DNA of 23,615 bases, taken from contig NZ_CAUFJQ010000017.1 in assembly GCF_959025735.1 (NCBI RefSeq), positions 1-23,615 on the forward strand. Reading direction: 5' to 3'. The translations under genes were made by a program, and so were the position numbers. Origin of the DNA: an uncultured Streptococcus sp. GTDB taxonomy: Bacteria; Bacillota; Bacilli; Lactobacillales; Streptococcaceae. Below, piece after piece: positions 16,053 through 22,164 of the stretch. Below the pieces are notes generated by a model that searched no databases, was not told where the DNA came from, and saw nothing but the letters and a program-made list of their open reading frames with translations. Position 1 is the first letter of the stretch. Each line of letters starts with the position of its first letter.

Positions 16053-17292
16053 AAATAGGATTCCTCCAATAAAATTTAAGATTTTTTTGAATCATTGGTC
16101 ATATACAGAATTAAAAGCAGTAAAAGACGTGCGAGATGGGACTCACTCATCTCCAAAATATATTGAAAATGGCTATCCTTTAGTAACGTCAAAGAATTTA
16201 ACAGATTCTGGGTTAAGTTTAAATGATGTATCATTGATTTCTGAGTTAGATTATAATGAAATTAATAAACGTTCCAAAGTGGAAGCCGGAGATATTTTGC
16301 TTGGGCTTATTGGTACAATCGGAAAGCCGGTTTTAGTTGACTCAGACGGATTTGCTATAAAAAATGTTGGATTGATAAAAAATGGTGGAAAAATACAAAA
16401 TCAATTTTTACTGCAATATTTAAAAACGAACTTATTCAATAAATATATTCAAATTGAAATGGCTGGGAACACTCAAAAATTTTTGGGACTAGAAACTCTA
16501 CGTAATACAAAAGTTCCAGTTCCTAGTCCAGATGAACAATCCGCCATCGGCACCCTCTTCCTCACCCTCGACAACCTTCTTGCTAGCTACAAGGACAATC
16601 TCGCCAACTACCAATCCCTCAAGGCTACCATGCTCGCCAAGATGTTTCCCAAAGCTGGACAGACAGTCCCTGAGATACGTTTGGATGGATTTGAAGGAAA
16701 TTGGCGAATTGCAAAATTAGGTGATGTATTATCTGAGTTAAAAAGTGGCTTGTCGCGAGAATTATCAAATGATGATATTGGCCTTCCAGTTATTAGAGCT
16801 AACAATATTAGTGACGGGAATTTGAATTTGGATAGAGATATAAAATACTGGTTTAAGGAAGATCCTAAAGGGGCTAATACAGCAAATTATTTTGTAAAAG
16901 AGAATGACATATTGGTTAATTTTATAAATAGTGAAGCCAAAATGGGAACTGCTGCAATTGTGTCAAGAGAACCAGATAGAGAGACAATATATACAACAAA
17001 TATATTGAAATTAACCGTAAAAGAAGACTACTATCCTTATTTTATATATTTAATGACTTTCGTACAAAGTTATCAAAATTATATAAAATCTATCACAAAA
17101 CCTGCGGTAAATCAGGCAAGTTTTACGACTGTTGACTTTAAAAAATACGAATTTTTATGTCCAGCATTTCAAGAACAACAAGCCATCGGAGCCTACTTCT
17201 CAAACCTCGATAACCTCATCAATTCGCATCAAGAAAAAATTTCACAGCTCGAGACACTCAAAAAGAAACTCTTACAAGATATGTTTATCTAA
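16045..17292 (+). CDS. hsdS: Type I restriction-modification specificity subunit
   Basis: A 415-residue DNA-recognition subunit with the usual two target-recognition domains (TRD). TRD1 (about 18-158) has DVRDGTHSSPKY and GYPLVTSKNL. The central conserved helix region is about 160-205 (DEQSAIGTLFLTLDN). TRD2 is about 220-375, and the second conserved helix (EQQAIGAYFSNLDN) runs to the end. Each half would recognise one part of a split target, with HsdM docking to the helices. The start at 16045 follows GGGAG and overlaps the NTPase gene by 8 bp (ATGAATAA). The TRDs are AT-rich while the conserved segments are GC-rich, which indicates TRD exchange by recombination. No second hsdS or invertible repeat is present in the window. 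Confidence 0.93.
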   Translation: MNKNRIPPIKFKIFLNHWSYTELKAVKDVRDGTHSSPKYIENGYPLVTSKNLTDSGLSLNDVSLISELDYNEINKRSKVEAGDILLGLIGTIGKPVLVDSDGFAIKNVGLIKNGGKIQNQFLLQYLKTNLFNKYIQIEMAGNTQKFLGLETLRNTKVPVPSPDEQSAIGTLFLTLDNLLASYKDNLANYQSLKATMLAKMFPKAGQTVPEIRLDGFEGNWRIAKLGDVLSELKSGLSRELSNDDIGLPVIRANNISDGNLNLDRDIKYWFKEDPKGANTANYFVKENDILVNFINSEAKMGTAAIVSREPDRETIYTTNILKLTVKEDYYPYFIYLMTFVQSYQNYIKSITKPAVNQASFTTVDFKKYEFLCPAFQEQQAIGAYFSNLDNLINSHQEKISQLETLKKKLLQDMFI

Positions 17293-17335
17293 CCTTCAAA
17301 AATTCCCCTTATCAGCAACCATAAGCACAGCATTT

Positions 17336-17343
17336 TTCGAATA
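17336..17343 (+). promoter_or_regulatory. Com-box-like site upstream of the toxin gene
   Basis: TTCGAATA, preceded by further T, matches the streptococcal SigX (competence) box TNCGAATA. TATAAG follows directly. The block TTTTTCGAATAGTATAAGTG resembles the leaders of both Rpn genes. A hairpin CCCTTT-N9-AAAGGG (17355-17360/17370-17375 region) lies downstream. Confidence 0.4.
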
Positions 17344-17388
17344 GTATAAGTGAGTCCCTTTAATTTTTTCAAAGGGTGCTCCTTAGTG

Positions 17389-17423
17389 TTTAATAACTTA
17401 AAAGTATTTACTTTTAATAACTT
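17389..17423 (+). repeat. Direct repeat in the toxin-antitoxin promoter
   Basis: TTTAATAACTT occurs at 17389-17399 and again at 17413-17423, 24 bp apart, flanking the -35 TTTACT. Spacing of about two helical turns suits cooperative antitoxin binding. Confidence 0.5.
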
Positions 17424-17435
17424 TAGAGTTATAAT
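17407..17435 (+). promoter_or_regulatory. Toxin-antitoxin promoter and operator
   Basis: TTTACT (17407-17412), a 17-bp spacer and TATAAT (17430-17435). The inverted repeat ATAACT-TTAG-AGTTAT (17417-17432) overlaps the -10 and is a natural site for the HTH antitoxin. hsdM has no other visible promoter nearby. Confidence 0.65.
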
Positions 17436-17457
17436 AAATTCGAAAAGGGGTTGCTTT

Positions 17458-17823
17458 GTGCACGCTATTTATTTTTATAAGGACAAACAAGGGAATCAAC
17501 CGGTCCTGGACTACATGAGGGAGCTAGCTCGTCGCGATAGCAAGGACAGCCGGATCAAACTAAACAAGCTCAACGACTACATCGAGCTTTTGAGTCAGCA
17601 TGGAACACGTGCTGGCCAACCCTACATCAAGCATCTGGATGCAGAGATCTGGGAGTTGAGACCCTTGCGGGATCGGATTTTATTCGTGGCTTGGCTGGAT
17701 GGGAGCTTTGTCTTACTGCATCATTTTGTCAAAAAGACGCAAAAGACACCCAGACGAGAGATCGAGAAAGCCAAGCGGGAGTTGCAAGATTTGAAGGAAA
17801 GAGGGCTAAGAGATGAAGAATAG
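17458..17823 (+). CDS. RelE/HigB-like (Gp49 family) toxin
   Basis: A 121-residue predicted ribosome-dependent mRNA interferase. The family hallmarks are present: IWELRPLRDRILFVAWLDG near 64-82 and the block HHFVKKTQKTPRREIEKA from about 89, with a basic C-terminal helix. The start is GTG at 17458, favoured by AAAAGGGG about 8 nt upstream; a longer reading from 17350 would include the promoter and is rejected. The gene precedes and overlaps its antitoxin by 11 bp, the toxin-first order of HigBA systems. Its DNA is host-like and GC-rich from about 17490, unlike the AT-rich leader. Its location between hsdS and hsdM may help stabilise the restriction locus. Confidence 0.88.
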   Translation: MHAIYFYKDKQGNQPVLDYMRELARRDSKDSRIKLNKLNDYIELLSQHGTRAGQPYIKHLDAEIWELRPLRDRILFVAWLDGSFVLLHHFVKKTQKTPRREIEKAKRELQDLKERGLRDEE

Positions 17824-18106
17824 TGCCATCGGTAGCAATTGGAAAGATGTGAGAGCAGAACTCTTCACCAAGGAAGAAATCCTGGAAAGTGATCTGCGGG
17901 TCGCGATTATGACTGAGCTGATCGAAGCTCGGCATGAAAAGGGCATTAGCCAAAAGAAACTAGAAGAACTCAGTGGGGTTAGTCAACCGGTCATCGCTCG
18001 GATGGAGACAGGAAAGACCAGTCCTCAATTGGACACGGTTTTGAAAGTCTTAGCCAGTCTGGGCAAGACCCTCGCTGTCGTCCCACTGGAACAAGAAAAG
18101 GTCTAA
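17813..18106 (+). CDS. HigA-like HTH (XRE) antitoxin
   Basis: A 97-residue protein with a helix-turn-helix at about 35-88. Helix 2 begins in GISQKKLEELSG and the recognition helix is VSQPVIARMETGKTSPQ, a standard XRE/HTH_3 pattern. The N-terminal 30 residues (KDVRAELFTKEEILESD) are typical of antitoxins paired with Gp49-type toxins. It starts inside the toxin gene (11-bp overlap) with GAGGG upstream. It is expected to neutralise the toxin and to repress the shared promoter at 17407-17435, alone or in complex with the toxin. It ends 21 bp before hsdM, which is then probably co-transcribed. Confidence 0.9.
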   Translation: MKNSAIGSNWKDVRAELFTKEEILESDLRVAIMTELIEARHEKGISQKKLEELSGVSQPVIARMETGKTSPQLDTVLKVLASLGKTLAVVPLEQEKV

Positions 18107-18127
18107 AAGAAATCAGAAAGAATTACT

Positions 18128-19729
18128 ATGGAAACAACACAAACCTCCCAGTCGCTCTACCAAGCCCTGTGGAACTCAGCGGATGTGCTCCGCTCTAAGA
18201 TGGATGCCAATGACTACAAGTCTTACCTTTTGGGAATGATCTTTTACAAGTACCTCTCAGATAAGTTGCTCTTCTTCGTGGCAGAGACCATGGAGGAGGA
18301 GACAGAGAGCTTAGATGAAGCCTTGGCGCTTTACCGGTCCTACTATGAGGATCCCGAATCTCAAGAGGACTTGATCGCCGTCATCACCGATGAGCTCAAC
18401 TATGTCATCAAGCCAGACTTGACCTTTACGGCCTTGGTGGACCGGGTCAATGAAGGGACCTTCCAGCTAGAAGATTTAGCTCAGGGCTTCCGAGACATCG
18501 AGCAGAGTGATGACCTCTATGAGAATCTCTTTGAGGACATTGATCTCTACTCCAAAAAGCTAGGGGCGACACCTCAAAAGCAAAACCAGCTAGTGGCTGC
18601 CGTTATGAAAGAATTGGCAGTGTTGGACGTGGCGGGTCATGCGGGTGATATGCTTGGGGATGCTTACGAGTACTTGATTGGTCAGTTTGCGACCGACTCA
18701 GGTAAGAAAGCTGGAGAGTTCTATACGCCCCAGCCTGTAGCCAAGCTCATGACCCAGATTGCCTTTTTAGGGCGTGAAGACGAGCAGGGCTTTAACCTCT
18801 ACGATGCCACCATGGGATCAGGCTCGCTCTTGCTCAATGCCAAGAAGTATTCTCACCAGCCTCAAACGGTCCAGTACTTTGGTCAGGAGCTCAATACCTC
18901 AACCTATAATCTGGCTCGGATGAACATGATCCTACACGGGGTTCCGGTGGAAAACCAGTTCTTGCACAATGCCGATACGCTGGACGAAGACTGGCCGACC
19001 CAAGAGCCGACCAACTTTGATGGGGTCCTTATGAACCCACCCTACTCAGCTAAGTGGTCTGCAAGCTCTGGCTTCCTCCATGATCCTCGCTTCTCCCCAT
19101 TTGGCAAGCTCGCCCCTCAGTCTAAGGCGGACTTCGCCTTTCTCTTGCATGGTTATTACCACCTCAAGCAGGATAAGGGTGTCATGGCCATCGTCCTTCC
19201 TCACGGGGTTCTTTTCCGTGGCAATGCTGAAGGAACCATTCGCAAGGCCTTGCTGGAAGAAGGGGCTATTGATACGGTGATCGGTCTTCCTGCCAATATC
19301 TTCTTCAATACCAGCATCCCAACAACGGTCATCATTCTCAAGAAGAACCGGACCAATCGGGACGTTTACTTTATCGATGCTTCTAAGGAATTCGATAAGG
19401 GCAAGAACCAGAACATCATGACGGATGCCCATATCGAGAAGATCCTCAAGGCCTATAAGAGCAGAGAGGACATGGATAAATTTGCCCATCTGGCTGGCTT
19501 TGAGGAGATCGTCGAGAATGACTACAACCTCAATATCCCACGCTATGTGGATACCTTTGAGGAAGAAGAAGTGGAGCCACTGACAGAGATCGTGGCTAAG
19601 ATCAACCAGACTAACGCAACTATTGAGACTCAGACAGCCTCTCTTCTAGACATGCTTAGCCAACTTCATGGAACGACACCAGAAGCCGATGCCGAACTCA
19701 AGAAATTTGTCCAAGAGTTTAAGGGCTAG
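18128..19729 (+). CDS. hsdM: Type I restriction-modification methyltransferase subunit
   Basis: A 533-residue adenine-N6 methyltransferase. The N-terminal helical domain (about 1-165) is followed by GEFYTPQPVAKLM at 196-208, motif I DATMGSGSLL at 226-235 for S-adenosylmethionine binding and the catalytic motif IV NPPY at 303-306. All key residues are present. With HsdS it forms the modification enzyme; adding HsdR gives the nuclease. The ribosome-binding site before the ATG is poor (AGAAAG). No promoter is seen in the 21 bp after the antitoxin gene or its coding end, so expression depends on upstream promoters. The DNA is host-like in composition. A hairpin with a T run at 19803 could terminate the transcript. 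Confidence 0.95.
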   Translation: METTQTSQSLYQALWNSADVLRSKMDANDYKSYLLGMIFYKYLSDKLLFFVAETMEEETESLDEALALYRSYYEDPESQEDLIAVITDELNYVIKPDLTFTALVDRVNEGTFQLEDLAQGFRDIEQSDDLYENLFEDIDLYSKKLGATPQKQNQLVAAVMKELAVLDVAGHAGDMLGDAYEYLIGQFATDSGKKAGEFYTPQPVAKLMTQIAFLGREDEQGFNLYDATMGSGSLLLNAKKYSHQPQTVQYFGQELNTSTYNLARMNMILHGVPVENQFLHNADTLDEDWPTQEPTNFDGVLMNPPYSAKWSASSGFLHDPRFSPFGKLAPQSKADFAFLLHGYYHLKQDKGVMAIVLPHGVLFRGNAEGTIRKALLEEGAIDTVIGLPANIFFNTSIPTTVIILKKNRTNRDVYFIDASKEFDKGKNQNIMTDAHIEKILKAYKSREDMDKFAHLAGFEEIVENDYNLNIPRYVDTFEEEEVEPLTEIVAKINQTNATIETQTASLLDMLSQLHGTTPEADAELKKFVQEFKG

Positions 19730-19787
19730 GGTGTGAGGAGATAGGGATTAGGTAAAGGGTACTCTATTCGCTATTTCCCAAATTTTT

Positions 19788-19795
19788 TTCGAATA
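19788..19795 (+). promoter_or_regulatory. Com-box-like site upstream of the first Rpn gene
   Basis: TTCGAATA after a run of five more T matches the SigX box TNCGAATA. Initiation about 8 bp downstream would start the mRNA at the hairpin at 19803. Confidence 0.45.
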
Positions 19796-19802
19796 ATAGA
19801 AG

Positions 19803-19827
19803 TAGAGGGACCTTCCCTCTATTTTTT
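19803..19827 (+). terminator. Terminator or leader hairpin before the first Rpn gene
   Basis: TAGAGGGA-CCT-TCCCTCTA is a perfect 8-bp stem followed by T6, ending 17 bp before the Rpn start codon. It probably stops read-through from hsdM. Confidence 0.75.
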
Positions 19828-19844
19828 ATCGAAAAGGAGCAGGG

Positions 19845-20768
19845 ATGCAGAAAAGACATGCGCATGTATCGCCGACCTTGGATATCATGGCCAAGAAAAT
19901 TTTTAGTTTGCCGGAGGTGACGGCAGCATTTATTCGGGACATTTTGGAGCTGGATGTGGCGGATGCTCAGATTGTGGAAGGAAGCCAGCCCCACAGCATG
20001 GCTTATGAGGAGGATGACTTGTTCTCCACTGCTGTGGATGTGAGAGCCAAGCTCCATGACGGGACCGAGGTGATCATCGAGATCCAGATTCGCAAGCAGC
20101 AATATTTCTTGAATCGCTTCCATTACTATTTGGCCAATCAGCTGGTGGAAAATGTGCAAAAACTGCGCCAGCAAGGCCAGACACATAAGATGTACGAGCA
20201 GATGGAGCCCGTCTACGGGATTGCGATTTTGGAGAAGTCGCTCTTACTGGACGAAGAGGCCGCCATCAATAAATACTGGCTGACCAATAGCCGGTCTGGC
20301 AAGCAACTCAAGGCCTATTATAAAAATGGCAAGCACCAAAATCTTCTGCAGGTTGCCTTTTTAGAGCTAGACAAGTATAATAAAGATGAGAACCTGACAG
20401 ATGCAGGCAGACAGTGGCTGGAATTTTTTGGGAATCTTCCCTTCACAAAAGCTCCCAGTCAGGCTGTAGCTCACGCAGATTCATTACTGGATTCATCTAG
20501 CTGGACCAAGGAGGAGAAGACCATGATAGACGAGCGGATTCGTATTCAAGAAAATTATGATATGACCCTGGAGACGGCGATTGATGAAGCGCGCGAAGAA
20601 GGTCTAGTACAAGGTCTGGAACAAGGTTTAGAACAAGGCTTGGAACAAGGCCTGGAACAAGGTCGTAAACAGTTGGTATGCGAGATGATCTCACGAGGAA
20701 TGACACCTGATCTTATCTCAGAGATGACAGGTTTATCGCTTGAAGAGATTGAGACTCTTCTTTCTTGA
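19845..20768 (+). CDS. Rpn-family PD-(D/E)XK nuclease / putative transposase (first copy)
   Basis: A 307-residue member of the family of recombination-promoting nucleases. The nuclease core has Asp65 in VDVRAKL and Glu79-x-Gln81 in VIIEIQ, the E-x-Q form of the motif seen in this family, followed by YFLNRFHYYLANQLVENV. Residues 257-272 are four GLEQ repeats encoded by a 12-bp minisatellite. The final 30 residues (MISRGMTPDLISEMTGLSLEEIETLL) form the usual helical C-terminal module. AAAAGGAG precedes the ATG. The gene follows hsdM with its own leader (com-box-like site and hairpin). In E. coli, Rpn proteins cut DNA and increase RecA-independent recombination; the role in streptococci is not known to me. 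The second copy is at 22165. Confidence 0.88.
   Translation: MQKRHAHVSPTLDIMAKKIFSLPEVTAAFIRDILELDVADAQIVEGSQPHSMAYEEDDLFSTAVDVRAKLHDGTEVIIEIQIRKQQYFLNRFHYYLANQLVENVQKLRQQGQTHKMYEQMEPVYGIAILEKSLLLDEEAAINKYWLTNSRSGKQLKAYYKNGKHQNLLQVAFLELDKYNKDENLTDAGRQWLEFFGNLPFTKAPSQAVAHADSLLDSSSWTKEEKTMIDERIRIQENYDMTLETAIDEAREEGLVQGLEQGLEQGLEQGLEQGRKQLVCEMISRGMTPDLISEMTGLSLEEIETLLS
20601..20660 (+). repeat. 12-bp in-frame minisatellite in the first Rpn gene
   Basis: Five tandem units of consensus GGYYTRGAACAA encode GLVQ and then four GLEQ. Changes in copy number keep the frame. Confidence 0.9.
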
Positions 20769-20774
20769 GTCGTT

Positions 20775-20801
20775 AAAAGAGGCACTGCCTCTTTTCTTTT
20801 T
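20775..20801 (+). terminator. Terminator of the first Rpn gene
   Basis: AAAAGAGGC-ACT-GCCTCTTTT (20775-20795) is a perfect 9-bp stem followed by CTTTTT. Confidence 0.85.
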
Positions 20802-20851
20802 GAAAAAACTTGAAAATTTTCCCATTTTTTCAATCCGCCTTTCTAGAATTG

Positions 20852-20860
20852 TGGTAGAAT
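20852..20860 (+). promoter_or_regulatory. Extended -10 promoter of the dehydrogenase gene
   Basis: TGGTAGAAT with -10 TAGAAT at 20855-20860. No good -35 is seen 17 bp upstream. It lies 60 bp before the start codon. Confidence 0.55.
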
Positions 20861-20920
20861 AGAGTCAACAAAGAGCTATCCTCACCAACAGTGTGATCGA
20901 TACTAGAAAAGAGGATTCTG

Positions 20921-21844
20921 ATGACAAGAAAAATTGGTATTATTGGTTTGGGGCATGTGGGTGCGACCTTGGCCCACAGCATGATTTTGAAACACACCTG
21001 TGATCACTTGGTCTTGATTGATACTAATGAGAAAAAGGTCAAGGCGGATGCTTTGGATTTCTGTGATACGGTTGCCAATACGGGGTATCCGGTGCATATC
21101 ACGGTCAATGACTACGCGGCTTTAAAAGATGCGGATGTCGTGGTGTCGACTCTTGGAAATATCGAGTTGCAGGCTAATAACACTGATGACCGTTTTGCGG
21201 AGCTTCCCTTTACCAGTAAGCAAGTGGTGCAAGTAGCGCGTGATTTGAAGGCTTCTGGCTTTAGCGGGGTCTTATTGGTAGTGACCAATCCGGTCGATGC
21301 TGTCACTCAACTCTATCAACAATATACTGGCCTTCCAAAAGAGCAGGTGATTGGGACAGGGACGTTACTGGATACAGCTCGGATGAAGCGTGCAGTCGCT
21401 GATCGTTTGCAGGTTTCTCCTGCTAGTGTATCAGGTTACAACCTCGGTGAGCATGGAAATTCTCAATTTGTTGCTTGGAGTCAGGTCCGTGTCAAGGGAC
21501 ACGCTATTACCGATCTCTTCTCTCAAGAAGAGCTTGACGCCATCAACTACGAGTCCTTGCGCGGTGGTCACACGGTCTTCTTTGGTAAATTCTATACTAA
21601 CTTTGGGATTGCAGCAGCAGCCCAACGCCTGGCAGAAGCTGTGATCAATGATAGCCACGAGGAAATGCCAGTGTCTAACTATCGTCCAGAATATGGAACC
21701 TATCTTGGCTACCCAGCGATCGTAGGTCGAAAAGGAATTCTTGAACGATTGGACTTGCATTTGACAGAAGAAGAAAAAGAAAAATTACTCCATTCAGCCG
21801 AAACCATCAAGGAAAACACACGAAAAGGATTGGAGCACGCATAA
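20921..21844 (+). CDS. L-2-hydroxyisocaproate dehydrogenase-like LDH/MDH-family enzyme
   Basis: A 307-residue NAD-dependent 2-hydroxyacid dehydrogenase. The Rossmann motif GLGHVG is at 9-14 and Asp34 (VLIDTNEKK) should bind the NAD ribose. VTNPVD is at 121-126, Asp151/Arg154 lie in LLDTARM and the catalytic His178 is in NLGEHGNS. The substrate loop reads NIELQANNTDDR, without the PG of true lactate dehydrogenases (GxxxxPGxxR), which points to a bulkier 2-oxo acid such as 2-oxoisocaproate from leucine. Homologues from lactobacilli reduce branched-chain 2-oxo acids and regenerate NAD. It has its own promoter and starts after AAGAGG. It lies between the two Rpn paralogues with no obvious functional link. 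The exact substrate is inferred. Confidence 0.85.
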   Translation: MTRKIGIIGLGHVGATLAHSMILKHTCDHLVLIDTNEKKVKADALDFCDTVANTGYPVHITVNDYAALKDADVVVSTLGNIELQANNTDDRFAELPFTSKQVVQVARDLKASGFSGVLLVVTNPVDAVTQLYQQYTGLPKEQVIGTGTLLDTARMKRAVADRLQVSPASVSGYNLGEHGNSQFVAWSQVRVKGHAITDLFSQEELDAINYESLRGGHTVFFGKFYTNFGIAAAAQRLAEAVINDSHEEMPVSNYRPEYGTYLGYPAIVGRKGILERLDLHLTEEEKEKLLHSAETIKENTRKGLEHA

Positions 21845-21882
21845 AAGTGAGGGGCTGGGCAAAAACTTTCCACCCTTCGATG

Positions 21883-22070
21883 TATAATAGGCATAAAAGT
21901 ATGACGCAGTGGTTGATTGGTATCTTTGTTCGCTTTTTAAGCTCCAAAGATAACCTAATGAGGGAAACAAAGTTTCCTTTATCCACAACCTTCAACAGTC
22001 TCCCAGACTGTTGAAGCTATGCGGGGGTGGGAAGATTGAAAAGGTTTGGGGAACCTTTTCAATTTTTTTT
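21883..22070 (+). ncRNA. Dispersed repeat / candidate structured RNA with terminator
   Basis: TATAAT at 21883-21888 is followed by a gene-free stretch with hairpins GGAAAC-AAA-GTTTCC (21963-21977) and TTCAACAGTCT-CCC-AGACTGTTGAA (21991-22015), ending in a strong terminator at 22035-22070. It contains the 14-mer GACGCAGTGGTTGA that occurs inverted at 25-38, so it is also a copy of a dispersed repeat. Read on the minus strand it begins CCCACCCCCGCA, like repeats I recall in other streptococci. Whether it is transcribed is unknown. Confidence 0.4.
22035..22070 (+). terminator. Strong terminator after the dehydrogenase/repeat region
   Basis: ATTGAAAAGGTT (22035-22046) and AACCTTTTCAAT (22052-22063) form a perfect 12-bp stem with a five-base loop, followed by a run of T. 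Confidence 0.9.
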
Positions 22071-22112
22071 ATTTTGCGGAGTTCTTTCCCACTCCCTTTT
22101 TTCTGCAATTTT

Positions 22113-22127
22113 TTCGAATGGTATAAT
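22113..22127 (+). promoter_or_regulatory. Promoter of the second Rpn gene with com-box-like sequence
   Basis: TTCGAATG (22113-22120) matches the SigX box at seven of eight positions and follows a T run. TATAAT at 22122-22127 directly after it would also serve the main sigma factor. The same arrangement precedes the first Rpn gene and the toxin gene. Confidence 0.5.
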
Positions 22128-22164
22128 TGAGGGGATTCCCTACACGAAATCATTGGAGGTTGCT

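Noticed and set aside
16045..17292. Phase-variable hsdS inversion system
   Set aside because: Only one hsdS is present, with no partial second copy, no recombinase gene and no long inverted repeats in the window.
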